From Rhodobacter sp. (GTDB lineage Bacteria; Pseudomonadota; Alphaproteobacteria; Rhodobacterales; Rhodobacteraceae), in assembly GCA_013824045.1 (NCBI GenBank), contig PNND01000354.1, positions 1-19,400 on the forward strand: DNA of 19,400 nucleotides, written 5' to 3'. The notes under the pieces are model-generated. The model made no database searches. It saw only the letters and a list, made by a program, of their open reading frames with translations, and was not told where the DNA came from. Each line of letters starts with the position of its first letter. The stretch's first letter is position 1. The position numbers were made by a program, and so were the translations under genes. Positions 7,487-15,640 of the stretch are shown here, piece after piece.

Positions 7487-8305
7487 ATGTCTTTCCGTCC
7501 GATCCTTGGCGCCGCTCTGTGCCGCTCCAGCCTTGCTGCCCATGTCGACTGGCTTCGCGAAGCCCCGCGCGATCTGGAATTGCAGCATTTCGTCGATGCC
7601 GACGTGCTTGATGGCGACTGGTCGGATCTGGCCGCCGAGGTGAACCAGCTGCTGGACGGCCACGAGGGACGCCGTGGCATCCATGGGCCGTTCTGGGGAT
7701 TCACCGTCGCATCCTATGACCCGGAGGTCCGCCGCATCGTTGCGCGCAGGATGGATCAGGCGCTGGATGTCTGTGCGGCGGTAAATGGCACCCATGTCGT
7801 GATCCATTCGCCCTTCACCACCTGGGGCTACAACCATCGTGGGCTGTACCCGACTGACTCCGACCGGATGCTGTCGGCCGCCCGCGACACGTTGAGCGCC
7901 GCGTTGAAGCGGGCCGAGGATATGGGCGTGACCTTTGTTCTGGAGAACATCGAAGACGTGGAGCCATCGGACCGCGCCATGCTGTGCGAAGCGCTGGGCT
8001 GGCAGGCGCTGGAACTGTCGGTCGATACGGGCCACGCGCATTATGCCCATGGCTCGACAGGTGCGCCGCCGGTCGACTTCTACATCCGCGCCGCGGGCGC
8101 GCGACTGGGGCATATCCATCTGCAGGATGCCGATGGTTTTGCCGACCGGCACTGGCAGATCGGGCATGGCACGATCCTGTGGCCGTCGGTCTTTTCGGCA
8201 ATTGCCCAGACCGGTGCCAATCCGCGCCTGATCTTGGAGTTGCGCGACAAGGCGGGGGTTCTGCCTTCGGCGCAGTATCTGAAATCGCTGGGGCTTGCCG
8301 AATGA
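7487..8305 (+). CDS. Sugar-phosphate isomerase/epimerase-like TIM-barrel protein
   Basis: A 272-residue protein of the xylose-isomerase-like TIM-barrel (AP_endonuc_2) superfamily. Likely divalent-metal ligands follow the family pattern: Glu153 (VLENIEDV), Asp180 and His183 (VDTGHAHYA), His209/His211 (GHIHLQD) and Glu251 (LELRD). A further histidine block is HGPFWG (about 66-71). The superfamily includes sugar epimerases, isomerases and endonuclease IV, so the reaction cannot be named. The start ATG 7487 has AGGA about 10 nt upstream. Its TGA overlaps the ATG of the phosphodiesterase by 4 nt, so the two are almost certainly made together. The neighbouring ugp genes suggest a role in handling a product of glycerophosphodiester breakdown (inference). 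Confidence 0.82.
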   Translation: MSFRPILGAALCRSSLAAHVDWLREAPRDLELQHFVDADVLDGDWSDLAAEVNQLLDGHEGRRGIHGPFWGFTVASYDPEVRRIVARRMDQALDVCAAVNGTHVVIHSPFTTWGYNHRGLYPTDSDRMLSAARDTLSAALKRAEDMGVTFVLENIEDVEPSDRAMLCEALGWQALELSVDTGHAHYAHGSTGAPPVDFYIRAAGARLGHIHLQDADGFADRHWQIGHGTILWPSVFSAIAQTGANPRLILELRDKAGVLPSAQYLKSLGLAE

Positions 8306-9105
8306 CCCTGCTGAAGTTCATCGTCCTGTCCGACCTTCACCTCGGACCGCCGGGTGTGCCTGTCAACGGGCTGGATACGGGTGCCCGTCTGGCCGAGGCG
8401 GTGGCCACCATCACCCGCGATCATGCCGATGCGGAATTTGTGCTGTTGGCCGGAGATCTGGCAGACCGGGGGGAGGTGGCGGCCTATCACCATCTCCGTG
8501 ATCTTCTGACCCCGCTGCCGATGCCGGTTCATATCACGCTGGGCAACCACGATGATCGCACGGCGTTCCTGAGCGCCTTTGGGCCGGACCGCGACGATCC
8601 GCAGGGCCGGGTGTCGCAGGTGATCGATGCGGGCGGCCACCGGATCATCCTTCTGGATACAACGGAACCGGGGCTTGTCGGAGGGCGGCTGTGCCAGCAG
8701 CGGCTGGACTGGTTGGCCGCGCGTCTGGACGAGGCGCAGGACCGCCCGGTCATCGTTGTGCAGCACCATCACGCCAATCCGCTGTCGCTGCCGGTGGACG
8801 AGATCATTCTGGAGAATGCCGAGGACTATCTCGCCGTGCTGCAGCGCCACCCCGAGATCCGTCAGGTCATCGCCGGCCATGTTCATCTGCCTTCGGCGGC
8901 GGTGTGGCGCGGCATTCCGATGACGACGCTCGCCGGTTCGCATTATTCCGTGACCCCGCATGTGCCGGGTGTGCCGGGCGCGCAGCGGCAGTTGGAAGGC
9001 CCGGCCCAGATGGCTGTGGTGCTGGCCACAAGCGACGGGGTGACCGTGCATTTCCAAGACCACGGTGACCGGCATCTGACGATGGCGCCCGGCCTGTTCG
9101 ACTAG
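8302..9105 (+). CDS. Class III metallophosphodiesterase (CpdA/GpdQ-like)
   Basis: A 267-residue calcineurin-like phosphoesterase with every metal-binding motif in order: DLH (Asp11, His13), GDLADRG (Asp52), GNHD (Asn82, His83), the HHH block (155-157) and GHVH (His193, His195). These bind a two-metal centre that hydrolyses phosphodiesters. The architecture fits cyclic-nucleotide phosphodiesterases (CpdA) and glycerophosphodiesterases (GpdQ). Lying directly upstream of ugpBAEC, a glycerophosphodiesterase role giving glycerol-3-phosphate is more likely, but this is inference from context. No signal peptide is visible, so it is probably cytoplasmic and would act on imported diesters. ATG 8302 is chosen over upstream frame extensions because it forms an ATGA overlap with the isomerase gene. 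Confidence 0.87.
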   Translation: MTLLKFIVLSDLHLGPPGVPVNGLDTGARLAEAVATITRDHADAEFVLLAGDLADRGEVAAYHHLRDLLTPLPMPVHITLGNHDDRTAFLSAFGPDRDDPQGRVSQVIDAGGHRIILLDTTEPGLVGGRLCQQRLDWLAARLDEAQDRPVIVVQHHHANPLSLPVDEIILENAEDYLAVLQRHPEIRQVIAGHVHLPSAAVWRGIPMTTLAGSHYSVTPHVPGVPGAQRQLEGPAQMAVVLATSDGVTVHFQDHGDRHLTMAPGLFD

Positions 9106-9135
9106 GCCCCGGCGCCGCATCCCTGATCTTTTCAA

Positions 9136-9178
9136 CCCGCCGGGAAGCACCCGGCGGGCGAGTGGCGTTTTGACGCCA
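9136..9178 (+). terminator. Double hairpin after the phosphodiesterase gene
   Basis: CCCGCCGGG (9136-9144) and CCCGGCGGG (9150-9158) make a perfect 9-bp stem with a 5-nt loop. A second short stem, TGGCGT (9163-9168) with ACGCCA (9173-9178), contains a TTTT run. Lying 30 nt past the stop codon, this probably ends the isomerase-phosphodiesterase transcript, so ugpB has its own promoter. Confidence 0.6.
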
Positions 9179-9188
9179 ACTATATGAT

Positions 9189-9244
9189 TTGTAACATTTT
9201 TTGTGACTTTACTGTCGTCTTTGCGTCACCGAATCCTCTTATAC
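9189..9244 (+). promoter_or_regulatory. Candidate PhoB box and -10 element of ugpBAEC
   Basis: CTGTCGT (9212-9218), a 4-nt spacer and GCGTCAC (9223-9229) match the Pho-box plan of two 7-bp repeats 11 bp apart (consensus CTGTCAT-N4-CTGTCAY); the first has one mismatch and the second two. Further half-site-like elements TTGTAAC (9189) and TTGTGAC (9201) lie upstream. A -10-like TTATAC (9239-9244) begins 10 bp downstream of the box, the usual spacing at PhoB-activated promoters, which lack a good -35. That spacing is the strongest argument. The leader to ATG 9294 would be about 40 nt. Confidence 0.5.
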
Positions 9245-9293
9245 GGTCGCTGCGCTGCACCCGGAGCAGCTGCCTCATACGGAGACAGGGAAA

Positions 9294-10619
9294 ATGAACC
9301 ACAAACTTGCTACGGCCGCGCTGGTGCTCGCCGCCACCGCTGGCACGGCTTCGGCCGAGAAGATCAAGTTCGAATACTGGTACGGTCTGACCGGCGACCT
9401 CGGCGCTGTCGTGGCCGAGACCTGCAATCGCTTCAACGCCTCGCAGGACCAGTTCGAAGCGGTTTGCGTGGGCCAGGACGGCTATGAGAAGGCCGTGCAG
9501 AACACGATCGCGGCCTTCCGCGCGGGCAAGCACCCGACGCTTCTGCAATCGTTCGACGCGGGCACCGCTGACCTGATGCTGTCGGGCGAGTTCTACCCGG
9601 TGACGAAGCTGATGGCCGATACCGGCGTGACCATCGACTGGGCCGACTATTTCCCCGGCATCGCCAATTACTATTCTTCGTCCAAGGGCGAGTTCTTCTC
9701 GATGCCTTGGAACTCTTCCACCCCGGTGTACTATTTCAACAAGGACATCTTCGCCAAGGCAGGCATCACCGAGGCCCCGATCACCTGGGAAGGCCTGGAA
9801 GCCGCCCTCGTGAAGGTCAAGGAATCCGGCGCCGCTTGTGGTCTGGCCTATGCGCCGTCGTCGTGGATCGACCTGGAGCAGTTCTCGTATGCGCATAACG
9901 TACCGGTCGCGTCGAACAACAACGGCTATGACGGGCTGGATACCGAACTGCTGTTCAATACCACACTGCACGTCCAGCACATGGAAAACATCCAGCGCTG
10001 GATCGAAGGCGGCTTTGCCACGATCCGCACGCAGGCTGCGGGCAAGACCGCGCGTGACAGCTTTGTCGAAGGCGAATGCGCGGTGTTCTTTTCGTCTATC
10101 GCGGATCACAACACCATCCACAAGCTGACGCCCGCTTTTGCTTGGGACGTCCAGATGATCCCGACCTATGAAGCTGTCGAGCGTAACAACACCGTCGTTG
10201 GCGGTGCCTCGCTTTGGGTGCTTTCGGGCAAGACGGATGAGGAATACAAGGCCGCAGCCACCTATCTGGCCTTCCTTGCCACCAAGGAAGAACAGCAGTT
10301 CCTGCTGGAAAACACGGGCTACATCCCGGTGACGAAATCGACCTATGACGCGCTGCTGGCCGAAGGTTTTTACGCCAAAGAGCCCTTCATCAACCGCGAC
10401 ATCGCAATGAAGTCGTTGACCGTGACCGAGACGGGCCCGCTGACCCGTGGTCTGCGTCTGGGTGGCATGATCCAGATCCGCGCCGAATGGACTGCCGAAG
10501 TTGAAGCCGCCCTTGCCGGCCAGAAGACCATGAAAGAGGCGCTGGATACCGCAACCAGCCGTGGCAACGAGATCCTCGCCCGGTTTGCCCAGACCTATGC
10601 GGGCAAGTCCTTCCCCTAA
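9294..10619 (+). CDS. ugpB: sn-Glycerol-3-phosphate-binding periplasmic protein UgpB
   Basis: A 441-residue protein with a Sec signal peptide cleaved after about residue 21 (TASA|EKIK). It closely follows E. coli UgpB as I recall that sequence: the NSSTPV segment ahead of NKD, the NNGYDG segment after a Trp/Glu-rich stretch, GGASLWV, TGYIPVTKS.YD.L..EGFY and RGLRLGGMIQIR. The last block carries the Arg that contacts the phosphate in UgpB. The family length is about 438. It captures glycerol-3-phosphate and glycerophosphodiesters and delivers them to UgpAE. GGAG lies about 12 nt before the ATG. A strong hairpin follows the gene before ugpA. Confidence 0.95.
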   Translation: MNHKLATAALVLAATAGTASAEKIKFEYWYGLTGDLGAVVAETCNRFNASQDQFEAVCVGQDGYEKAVQNTIAAFRAGKHPTLLQSFDAGTADLMLSGEFYPVTKLMADTGVTIDWADYFPGIANYYSSSKGEFFSMPWNSSTPVYYFNKDIFAKAGITEAPITWEGLEAALVKVKESGAACGLAYAPSSWIDLEQFSYAHNVPVASNNNGYDGLDTELLFNTTLHVQHMENIQRWIEGGFATIRTQAAGKTARDSFVEGECAVFFSSIADHNTIHKLTPAFAWDVQMIPTYEAVERNNTVVGGASLWVLSGKTDEEYKAAATYLAFLATKEEQQFLLENTGYIPVTKSTYDALLAEGFYAKEPFINRDIAMKSLTVTETGPLTRGLRLGGMIQIRAEWTAEVEAALAGQKTMKEALDTATSRGNEILARFAQTYAGKSFP

Positions 10620-10631
10620 GCCTTGATCAAG

Positions 10632-10658
10632 GGGGCGCGGCTGCCTTGGCCGCGCCCC
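10632..10658 (+). terminator. Intercistronic hairpin between ugpB and ugpA
   Basis: GGGGCGCGGC (10632-10641) and GCCGCGCCCC (10649-10658) form a perfect 10-bp stem with a 7-nt loop, followed by TTACCTTTT. It may act as a partial terminator or 3'-end stabiliser, so that more binding protein than permease is made. Confidence 0.6.
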
Positions 10659-10680
10659 TTACCTTTTATCGGGGGACACC

Positions 10681-11562
10681 ATGCGCCGCGCCTATTTCAA
10701 GTTCAGCTGGATCGCCGCAGCGCTGCTGGCACCGCAGCTTTTGATCATTTTCGTTTTTTTCTACTGGCCCTCGGCGCAGGCACTTTACTGGGCCTTCACG
10801 CTGGAACAGCCGTGGGGCGGCGGCAATACATGGGTGGGGTTGGACAATTTCCGCAAGGTGCTGAGCGACCCGTATTATTGGGGATCGGTCCGCGTGTCGG
10901 TGATCTATGCCTTGGCGACGACGGTGCTGGCGATGTCGATGGCGCTGACGCTTGCGATCTTCGTTGACCGGCAGTTGGCAGGCTACAAGGCCTATCGCGT
11001 GGCGATCATCTGGCCCTATGCGGTGGCGGCCCCTGCGGTGGGTCTTGCGTTCCAGTTCGTGTTCAATCCGGGGGCTGGCATCTTTTCGTATATCAACACC
11101 ATCTCTCCGGGGTGGTGGGACCTGTCGAAATACCCTTGGCAGGCGGTCACGGCCATTGTCATTGCCGGCGCGTGGAAGCAGGTCGCCTATAGTTTCGTCT
11201 TCTTTCTGGCGGCCCTTCAATCCATCCCCCGCAGCCTGACCGAGGCCGCCGCGATGGACGGCGCGCGACCGCTTCGGCGGATGATCGACCTGCAACTGCC
11301 GCTGCTGACGCCGACGTTCTTTTTCCTGCTGGTAATCAACATCACCGACAGCTTTACCGACAGCTTCGGCATCGTTGATACGCTGACCGGCGGCGGGCCG
11401 TTCAGGGCCACCGATTTGATGGTCTACAAAATCTATGCCGATGGGTTCCGGGGCTTTGACTACTCGGGTGCTGCGGCCCAATCCATCATCCTGATGCTTC
11501 TCGTCATGGCGCTGACCTTTGTGCAGTTCCGCTATGTCGAGAAGCGCGTGCATTACACCTGA
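10681..11562 (+). CDS. ugpA: sn-Glycerol-3-phosphate ABC permease UgpA
   Basis: A 293-residue inner-membrane protein with six predicted helices, the first at about residues 10-35. The cytoplasmic EAA loop that docks on the ATPase is present (EAAAMDGARPLRRMIDLQLP, about residues 187-206). Length and order match UgpA (MalF-type) of the CUT1 group. GGGGGA lies just upstream of the ATG. It pairs with UgpE to form the channel. It is followed by ugpE after 10 nt. Confidence 0.93.
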   Translation: MRRAYFKFSWIAAALLAPQLLIIFVFFYWPSAQALYWAFTLEQPWGGGNTWVGLDNFRKVLSDPYYWGSVRVSVIYALATTVLAMSMALTLAIFVDRQLAGYKAYRVAIIWPYAVAAPAVGLAFQFVFNPGAGIFSYINTISPGWWDLSKYPWQAVTAIVIAGAWKQVAYSFVFFLAALQSIPRSLTEAAAMDGARPLRRMIDLQLPLLTPTFFFLLVINITDSFTDSFGIVDTLTGGGPFRATDLMVYKIYADGFRGFDYSGAAAQSIILMLLVMALTFVQFRYVEKRVHYT

Positions 11563-11572
11563 GGGGATCGTC

Positions 11573-12502
11573 ATGATCGAACGCACGCCCATTCTGAACA
11601 TCGTGACCCATGTGATCCTGATCTTCGGGCTGATCCTGATCCTTGTGCCGATATGGCTGGCCTTTGTCGGCGCGACGCTGACCCTGCAAGAGGTGAACAG
11701 CGCCCCGATCGAGCTTTGGCCGGGCGACCAGCTTTTCGTGAACCTGCGTGAGGCTTGGGCGATTTCCGATTTCGGACAGAAGTTCATCAACACGCTGATC
11801 GTCGCGACTGGGGTCGTTCTGGGCAAGATCACGCTGGCCTGCATTACGGCCTTTGCTCTGGTGTTCTTCAACTTTCGCGGCCGGATGCTGATCTTCTGGA
11901 TGATTTTCATCACCCTGATGCTTCCCTTGGAAGTTCGCATCGTTCCGACCTATGCGGTGGCGGCGAATGCGCTGACGCCGTTCCAGACGATCATGGATTG
12001 GACCGGGATCAGCTGGCTGATCAATGCGGTTTCGGGTGTGGAAGTCAGCCTGGAGTGGAACCTCCTCAATTCCTATACGGGCCTGATCCTGCCCTTGGTC
12101 GCCACCGCGACCGGCACCTTTCTTTACCGCCAGTTCTTTCTGACCATCCCGGATGAGCTGGTCGAGGCCGCACGGATGGATGGCGCGGGACCATTGCGCT
12201 TTCTGTGGGATGTCCTGATTCCGCTTTCAAAGACCAACATCGCGGCCTTGGCGACGATCATGTTCGTCTATGCGTGGAACCAGTATCTGTGGCCGCTTCT
12301 GGTTGTCACCGACCGGGCGAATTACGGGATGGTGGTGGTGCAACTGTCCGACCTTGTTCCCGACCAGCTGACCACCGGCGGCGGGACCCCGACCTGGCAC
12401 CTCGCGATGGCGGCAACGCTGGTCGTCATGCTGCCCCCTATCCTCATCGTCATCCTCATGCAGCGCTGGTTTGTGCGCGGCCTGATCAACACCGACAAGT
12501 GA
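11573..12502 (+). CDS. ugpE: sn-Glycerol-3-phosphate ABC permease UgpE
   Basis: A 310-residue MalG-type permease. I place the start at ATG 11573 because GAGGGG lies just upstream (right at the ugpA stop) and the protein then begins with a normal short cytoplasmic end before the first helix. The frame extends 54 nt further into ugpA without support. The EAA loop reads [21 protein letters not shown] long periplasmic stretch follows helix 1 (about residues 38-65), as is usual in UgpE. It ends 8 nt before ugpC. Confidence 0.93.
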   Translation: MIERTPILNIVTHVILIFGLILILVPIWLAFVGATLTLQEVNSAPIELWPGDQLFVNLREAWAISDFGQKFINTLIVATGVVLGKITLACITAFALVFFNFRGRMLIFWMIFITLMLPLEVRIVPTYAVAANALTPFQTIMDWTGISWLINAVSGVEVSLEWNLLNSYTGLILPLVATATGTFLYRQFFLTIPDELVEAARMDGAGPLRFLWDVLIPLSKTNIAALATIMFVYAWNQYLWPLLVVTDRANYGMVVVQLSDLVPDQLTTGGGTPTWHLAMAATLVVMLPPILIVILMQRWFVRGLINTDK

Positions 12503-12510
12503 GAGCCCCA

Positions 12511-13623
12511 ATGGCCGAAATCGCCATCCGCAACGTGACCAAGACCTATGGCAAGACAACGATCATGGAGGGGGTCAACCTCGACATCCACGACGGGGAG
12601 TTCGTTGTTATCCTTGGCCCCTCGGGCTGTGGCAAATCCACGCTTCTGCGCCTGATCGCCGGGCTGGAAGAGATCACAGCGGGCGAGATCGCCATCGGGG
12701 GCGAGATCGTGAACAAGCTGGAACCCCGTGAACGCGGCTGTGCCATGGTGTTCCAGAACTACGCGCTGTACCCCCATATGACGGTGGCCGAAAATATCGG
12801 CTATGCGCTGAAGGTGGCAGGCGTGCCCAAGGCCGAACGGCTGGCGCGGGTGGCCGAGACGGCGAAATCGGTGGGCCTTGGTGATTTTCTGGATCGCAAG
12901 CCGGGGCAACTTTCGGGTGGACAGCGCCAGCGCGTTGCGATGGCCCGCGCCATCATCCGCTCGCCCAAGGTGTTTCTGTTCGACGAACCGCTGTCGAACC
13001 TTGATGCGAAGCTGCGGGTCCAGATGCGCCACGAAATCCGCCGCATCCACAACCAGATCAAGGCGACTTCGGTCTTTGTCACGCATGACCAGCATGAGGG
13101 CATGACGCTGGCGGACCGGCTGGTGGTCATGAACAAGGGCACGATTGAGCAGGTCGGTACGCCGGCAGAGATCTATGATCGGCCGGCCTCGCTGTATGTT
13201 GCAGGCTTCATCGGCAGCCCGGCGATGAACTTTCTGCCCGGCCAATACGATGCCGCGCGCCGCGCCGTCGTGCTGGAAGGCGGGGCTGTGATCGGGATGC
13301 CGGCCGACCATCAGGCCGTCGACGGCCAACTGGTGCAACTGGGTATCCGCCCCGAGCATGTGTCACTGCGTGCGCCCGGTCAGGGCATGATCGACGCAAG
13401 GCTGGAGATCGTGGAAGATCTTGGCGCTGCGCGCTTGTGGAACCTGAAGATCGAGGACATTCCGTTCAGCCTGATCACCGAGGCCCGACCGCATATCGAT
13501 ACGGGGACGATGACCGGCATAGCGCTTGATCTGCGGCAAGCCCATCTGTTCGATGGCGTCAGCGGCAAGCGGATCGATGCACGGACGGCCACTGTTGCCG
13601 CGCGTGCCGTTCCCGCGGAATAG
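12511..13623 (+). CDS. ugpC: sn-Glycerol-3-phosphate ABC transporter ATPase UgpC
   Basis: A 370-residue ABC ATPase of the MalK/UgpC group. Visible motifs: Walker [10 protein letters not shown] (36-44), Q-loop Gln82, signature LSGGQ (134-138), Walker B VFLFDE (154-159), D-loop SNLDAK and switch His192. The C-terminal part (about 235-370) is the TOBE/MalK-type regulatory domain (LGIRPEHV). It energises UgpAE. Homologous ATPases sometimes serve several CUT1 transporters, which matters because the second transporter here shows no ATPase inside the window. In the switch region HDQHEGMTL replaces the common HDQVEAMTL; no functional loss is expected. Confidence 0.94.
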   Translation: MAEIAIRNVTKTYGKTTIMEGVNLDIHDGEFVVILGPSGCGKSTLLRLIAGLEEITAGEIAIGGEIVNKLEPRERGCAMVFQNYALYPHMTVAENIGYALKVAGVPKAERLARVAETAKSVGLGDFLDRKPGQLSGGQRQRVAMARAIIRSPKVFLFDEPLSNLDAKLRVQMRHEIRRIHNQIKATSVFVTHDQHEGMTLADRLVVMNKGTIEQVGTPAEIYDRPASLYVAGFIGSPAMNFLPGQYDAARRAVVLEGGAVIGMPADHQAVDGQLVQLGIRPEHVSLRAPGQGMIDARLEIVEDLGAARLWNLKIEDIPFSLITEARPHIDTGTMTGIALDLRQAHLFDGVSGKRIDARTATVAARAVPAE

Positions 13624-13940
13624 CGTGGTCCCCCCTTCTGCGACCGGGTCTTTCAATCGGGCCGTCCGCGACAGGGGGGCTGCGATACCAAGCGGGCCAG
13701 ACTATCCGGGTGCGAGAGTGCACGTGTTGCGATGACTGTTCGCCATGGGCCGGGTTGCCGGGTTATGGGGCGCTTTTCGACAGCGCCTTGAGGGCTGTGC
13801 CAGTGAGGTGACCCTAGATTTCTTGATGCTTTTGCCCTCTGACTTTGAGGCGCGGAGGCCGAGATGGGACAAGCGACGCAAGTTGCAGAACGGTGAAGCC
13901 GTGTTCATACGGCCTCAATGAAAGTGGTAACTTAGCCTGC
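13624..13940. other. Convergent intergenic region after ugpC
   Basis: These 317 nt lie between the convergent ugpC and IclR genes. No credible gene is present. A small stem GGCGCT/AGCGCC (13769-13774 with 13782-13787, 7-nt loop) and a loose CCCCCC/GGGGGG pairing (13630-13635 with 13674-13679) are the only terminator-like structures, and both are weak. GC content falls in about 13810-13935. I see no insertion-sequence ends that I can name. Confidence 0.6.
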
Positions 13941-14738
13941 TCAGTTTCCTGCCAGCGCTGCACCGAGGTCTGCGGCGGCGGAGGTAACCGCTGCAATCAG
14001 CATTGCGCGATCCGGAGAGTTCAGCCGCTGTTCCGGCGCGGCGAGGCTGAGGGCCGCGACGACGTGACCTTCCGCATCGAGGACCGGGGCCGCAATGCAG
14101 CCGGCATGTTCGTTCGTCTCCCCAATCTCGATCGCGTGGCCTGCTGAGCGGAAGGCGCGGATCTGCGCGATCAGGCGATCTACGTCGGTTTCTGCGCGCC
14201 CGGTGGGCGACGGCGCGACCGTGGCGGCAAGCAGGCGGCGCAGCGCGGCATCGTCCAGATCGGAGACGAGAAGCCGCCCAGCGGCGGCCCAGTTGACCGG
14301 CACGCGCGACCCGGTGTTCGAAATGATGCGGACAGCGCGAAAGCCTTCCTGTTTCAGAAGCACATGCATCAGCGGGCCGTCCATGGCCGAAAGCTGCACG
14401 GTTTCTCCCGTCTGGTCGCGCAGGGACTGCACGATGCGGGTGCCTTCGCGCAGGATATCGACCTGCGCGCGATAGCCCTGACCCAGTTCGTGCAGCAGGT
14501 GGCCGAGCGCGAAGCGGGTGCCATCCACAGGGGTGAGCAGGCCTTCGTCCAGCATCGCATGGACAAGGTCATAGGCGGTGGATTTCGGGATCGACAGGTT
14601 GGCGGCCATCTCGGCCACGGTCAGGGCCTCGCCCCGGCTGCGGATCAGCGAGAGCATCCCCACGGCGCGGCGCAAACTGCGCGCGCCGGATCCGGTGGGT
14701 TCGGCCCGTTGAAGGGGCGCGATTTGGGGGCGGCCCAT
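13941..14738 (-). CDS. IclR-family transcriptional regulator
   Basis: A 265-residue protein from ATG 14738; a TTG at 14741 is possible but unneeded. The N-terminal winged helix-turn-helix (about 25-85) has LTVAEMAANLSIPKSTAYDLV. The C-terminal IclR effector domain (about 95-262) includes WAAAGRLLVSDL and NEHAGCIAAPVLDAEGHVVAALSLAAP, typical of the family. IclR proteins bind a small metabolite, often a sugar acid or aromatic acid. Its ATG shares one base with the SDR stop codon (TGATG), so it is the second gene of a two-gene unit. It probably controls this unit and the divergent SDR/transport operon through the palindrome at 15557-15572 (inference). Confidence 0.92.
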   Translation of the reverse strand: MGRPQIAPLQRAEPTGSGARSLRRAVGMLSLIRSRGEALTVAEMAANLSIPKSTAYDLVHAMLDEGLLTPVDGTRFALGHLLHELGQGYRAQVDILREGTRIVQSLRDQTGETVQLSAMDGPLMHVLLKQEGFRAVRIISNTGSRVPVNWAAAGRLLVSDLDDAALRRLLAATVAPSPTGRAETDVDRLIAQIRAFRSAGHAIEIGETNEHAGCIAAPVLDAEGHVVAALSLAAPEQRLNSPDRAMLIAAVTSAAADLGAALAGN

Positions 14739-15478
14739 CAATAGGTCGCCCGTCCACCCGACAGGTCAAAGACAGCGCCGGTGGTGAAGCTGTTCTCGGC
14801 GGAGGCGAGCCAGAGGATCATGCCGGCGGCCTCTTCGACCTTCAGGAAGCGGCCGCGCGGGATCTTGGCCAGCATATAGTCGATATGTTCCTGCTTCATC
14901 TGATCGAAGATGCGGGTGCGGGCGGCGGCGGGGGTGACGCAGTTGACGGCGATGTTCTCGCCCGCATGTTCCTTGCCCAGCGATTTCGTCAGCGCGATGA
15001 CCCCGGCCTTGGAGGCGGAATAGGCGGCGGCGTTGGGATTGCCCTCCTTCCCGGCGATGGAGGCAATGGTGACAACACGGCCATAGCCCTGTGCCTGCAT
15101 CTGAGGGATCAGCGCGCGGCAGCAGTTGAAGGTGCCGGTGAGGTTGATGTCGAGGATGCGTCGCCATTCGGCGGGGTCATAGGACACGACCGGGCCGTTG
15201 GAGCCTGCGATGCCCGCCGAGGTGACGAGGATCGCCACCGGGCCCAGCGCCGCCTCGGTCGCGGCGGCGGCGCGGGCGGTGGCGTCGGTATCAGAGACGT
15301 CGAGTGCGAAGGCCCGCCCGCCGAGCCGGGCCGCCTCGGCCTCGGCCAGCGCGGCATCCATGTCCCAGATCGCGAGCTTTGCCCCCGCCTGCGCCAAGCG
15401 TTCGGCGACGGCGAGGCCGATGCCCTGTGCGCCCCCCGTCACCACGGCCACGCGCCCTGCAAGACCCCTATCGTCCAT
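14738..15478 (-). CDS. SDR-family NAD(P)-dependent oxidoreductase
   Basis: A 246-residue classical short-chain dehydrogenase. Cofactor motif TGGAQGIG is at 14-21, and Asp39 at the end of strand 2 suggests NAD(H). The usual NNAG is TSAG (86-89). The catalytic set is Asn112, Ser140, Tyr153 and Lys157 (YSASK). The C-terminus ends FDLSGGRATY. This resembles enzymes of sugar-acid oxidation (for example 2-keto-3-deoxy-L-rhamnonate or L-fuconate dehydrogenases) as much as FabG, and context with a sugar transporter favours a sugar or polyol substrate; this is not provable here. GGGAGGGG lies just before the ATG. It is divergent from a second SDR. Confidence 0.9.
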   Translation of the reverse strand: MDDRGLAGRVAVVTGGAQGIGLAVAERLAQAGAKLAIWDMDAALAEAEAARLGGRAFALDVSDTDATARAAAATEAALGPVAILVTSAGIAGSNGPVVSYDPAEWRRILDINLTGTFNCCRALIPQMQAQGYGRVVTIASIAGKEGNPNAAAYSASKAGVIALTKSLGKEHAGENIAVNCVTPAAARTRIFDQMKQEHIDYMLAKIPRGRFLKVEEAAGMILWLASAENSFTTGAVFDLSGGRATY

Positions 15479-15506
15479 CCGTCCCCTCCCGCGCCTGTCG
15501 CGCTGC

Positions 15507-15536
15507 TTGACTCATGGCTTGGGTCCACCTTACGCT
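15507..15536 (+). promoter_or_regulatory. Candidate promoter of the SDR-transporter operon
   Basis: TTGACT (15507-15512) closely matches the -35 consensus; after an 18-nt spacer, TACGCT (15531-15536) is a modest -10. Transcription would begin near 15543, just ahead of the palindrome at 15557-15572, so a repressor bound there would block elongation or open-complex formation. Confidence 0.4.
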
Positions 15537-15556
15537 GTTCGAAATCCCGGATGCAA

Positions 15557-15572
15557 TTCCGAAATTTCGGAA
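15557..15572. promoter_or_regulatory. Perfect 16-bp palindrome, probable IclR operator
   Basis: TTCCGAAATTTCGGAA is a perfect inverted repeat in the gap between the divergent SDR genes. IclR-family proteins commonly bind A/T-centred palindromes of this length, and an IclR gene is in the flanking unit. It is also 21 nt upstream of the leader ORF start. Confidence 0.6.
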
Positions 15573-15592
15573 AACGGGACAGGGAGGAACGG

Positions 15593-15640
15593 ATGTCGCG
15601 CTTGACCCTTCCCGTCAGACCCTGCCGAGGCCACGCGTGA
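15593..15640 (+). CDS. 15-residue leader ORF coupled to the downstream SDR
   Basis: ATG 15593 has the best ribosome site in the region (GGGAGGAA, about 5 nt upstream) and opens a 15-codon frame, MSRLTLPVRPCRGHA, ending in TGA 15638-15640. That stop overlaps the GTG start of the SDR (GTGA), so ribosomes ending here could restart on the SDR. It may be a real coupling leader peptide or merely a chance frame; the strong ribosome site and the exact overlap favour function. Confidence 0.4.
   Translation: MSRLTLPVRPCRGHA

Noticed and set aside
10666..11940. A 424-codon minus-strand frame opposite ugpA and ugpE
   Set aside because: It is the antisense shadow of clear permease genes; its Arg/His/Gln-rich translation has no domain.
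13789..13935. Possible insertion-sequence relic in the gap after ugpC (lower GC, small broken frames)
   Set aside because: I found no matching terminal inverted repeats, target duplication or transposase motif, so the call cannot be supported from sequence alone.
15514..15636. N-terminal extension of the second SDR from ATG 15514
   Set aside because: The extra 41 residues are unlike SDRs, lack a ribosome site and would be encoded by the promoter and palindrome region.
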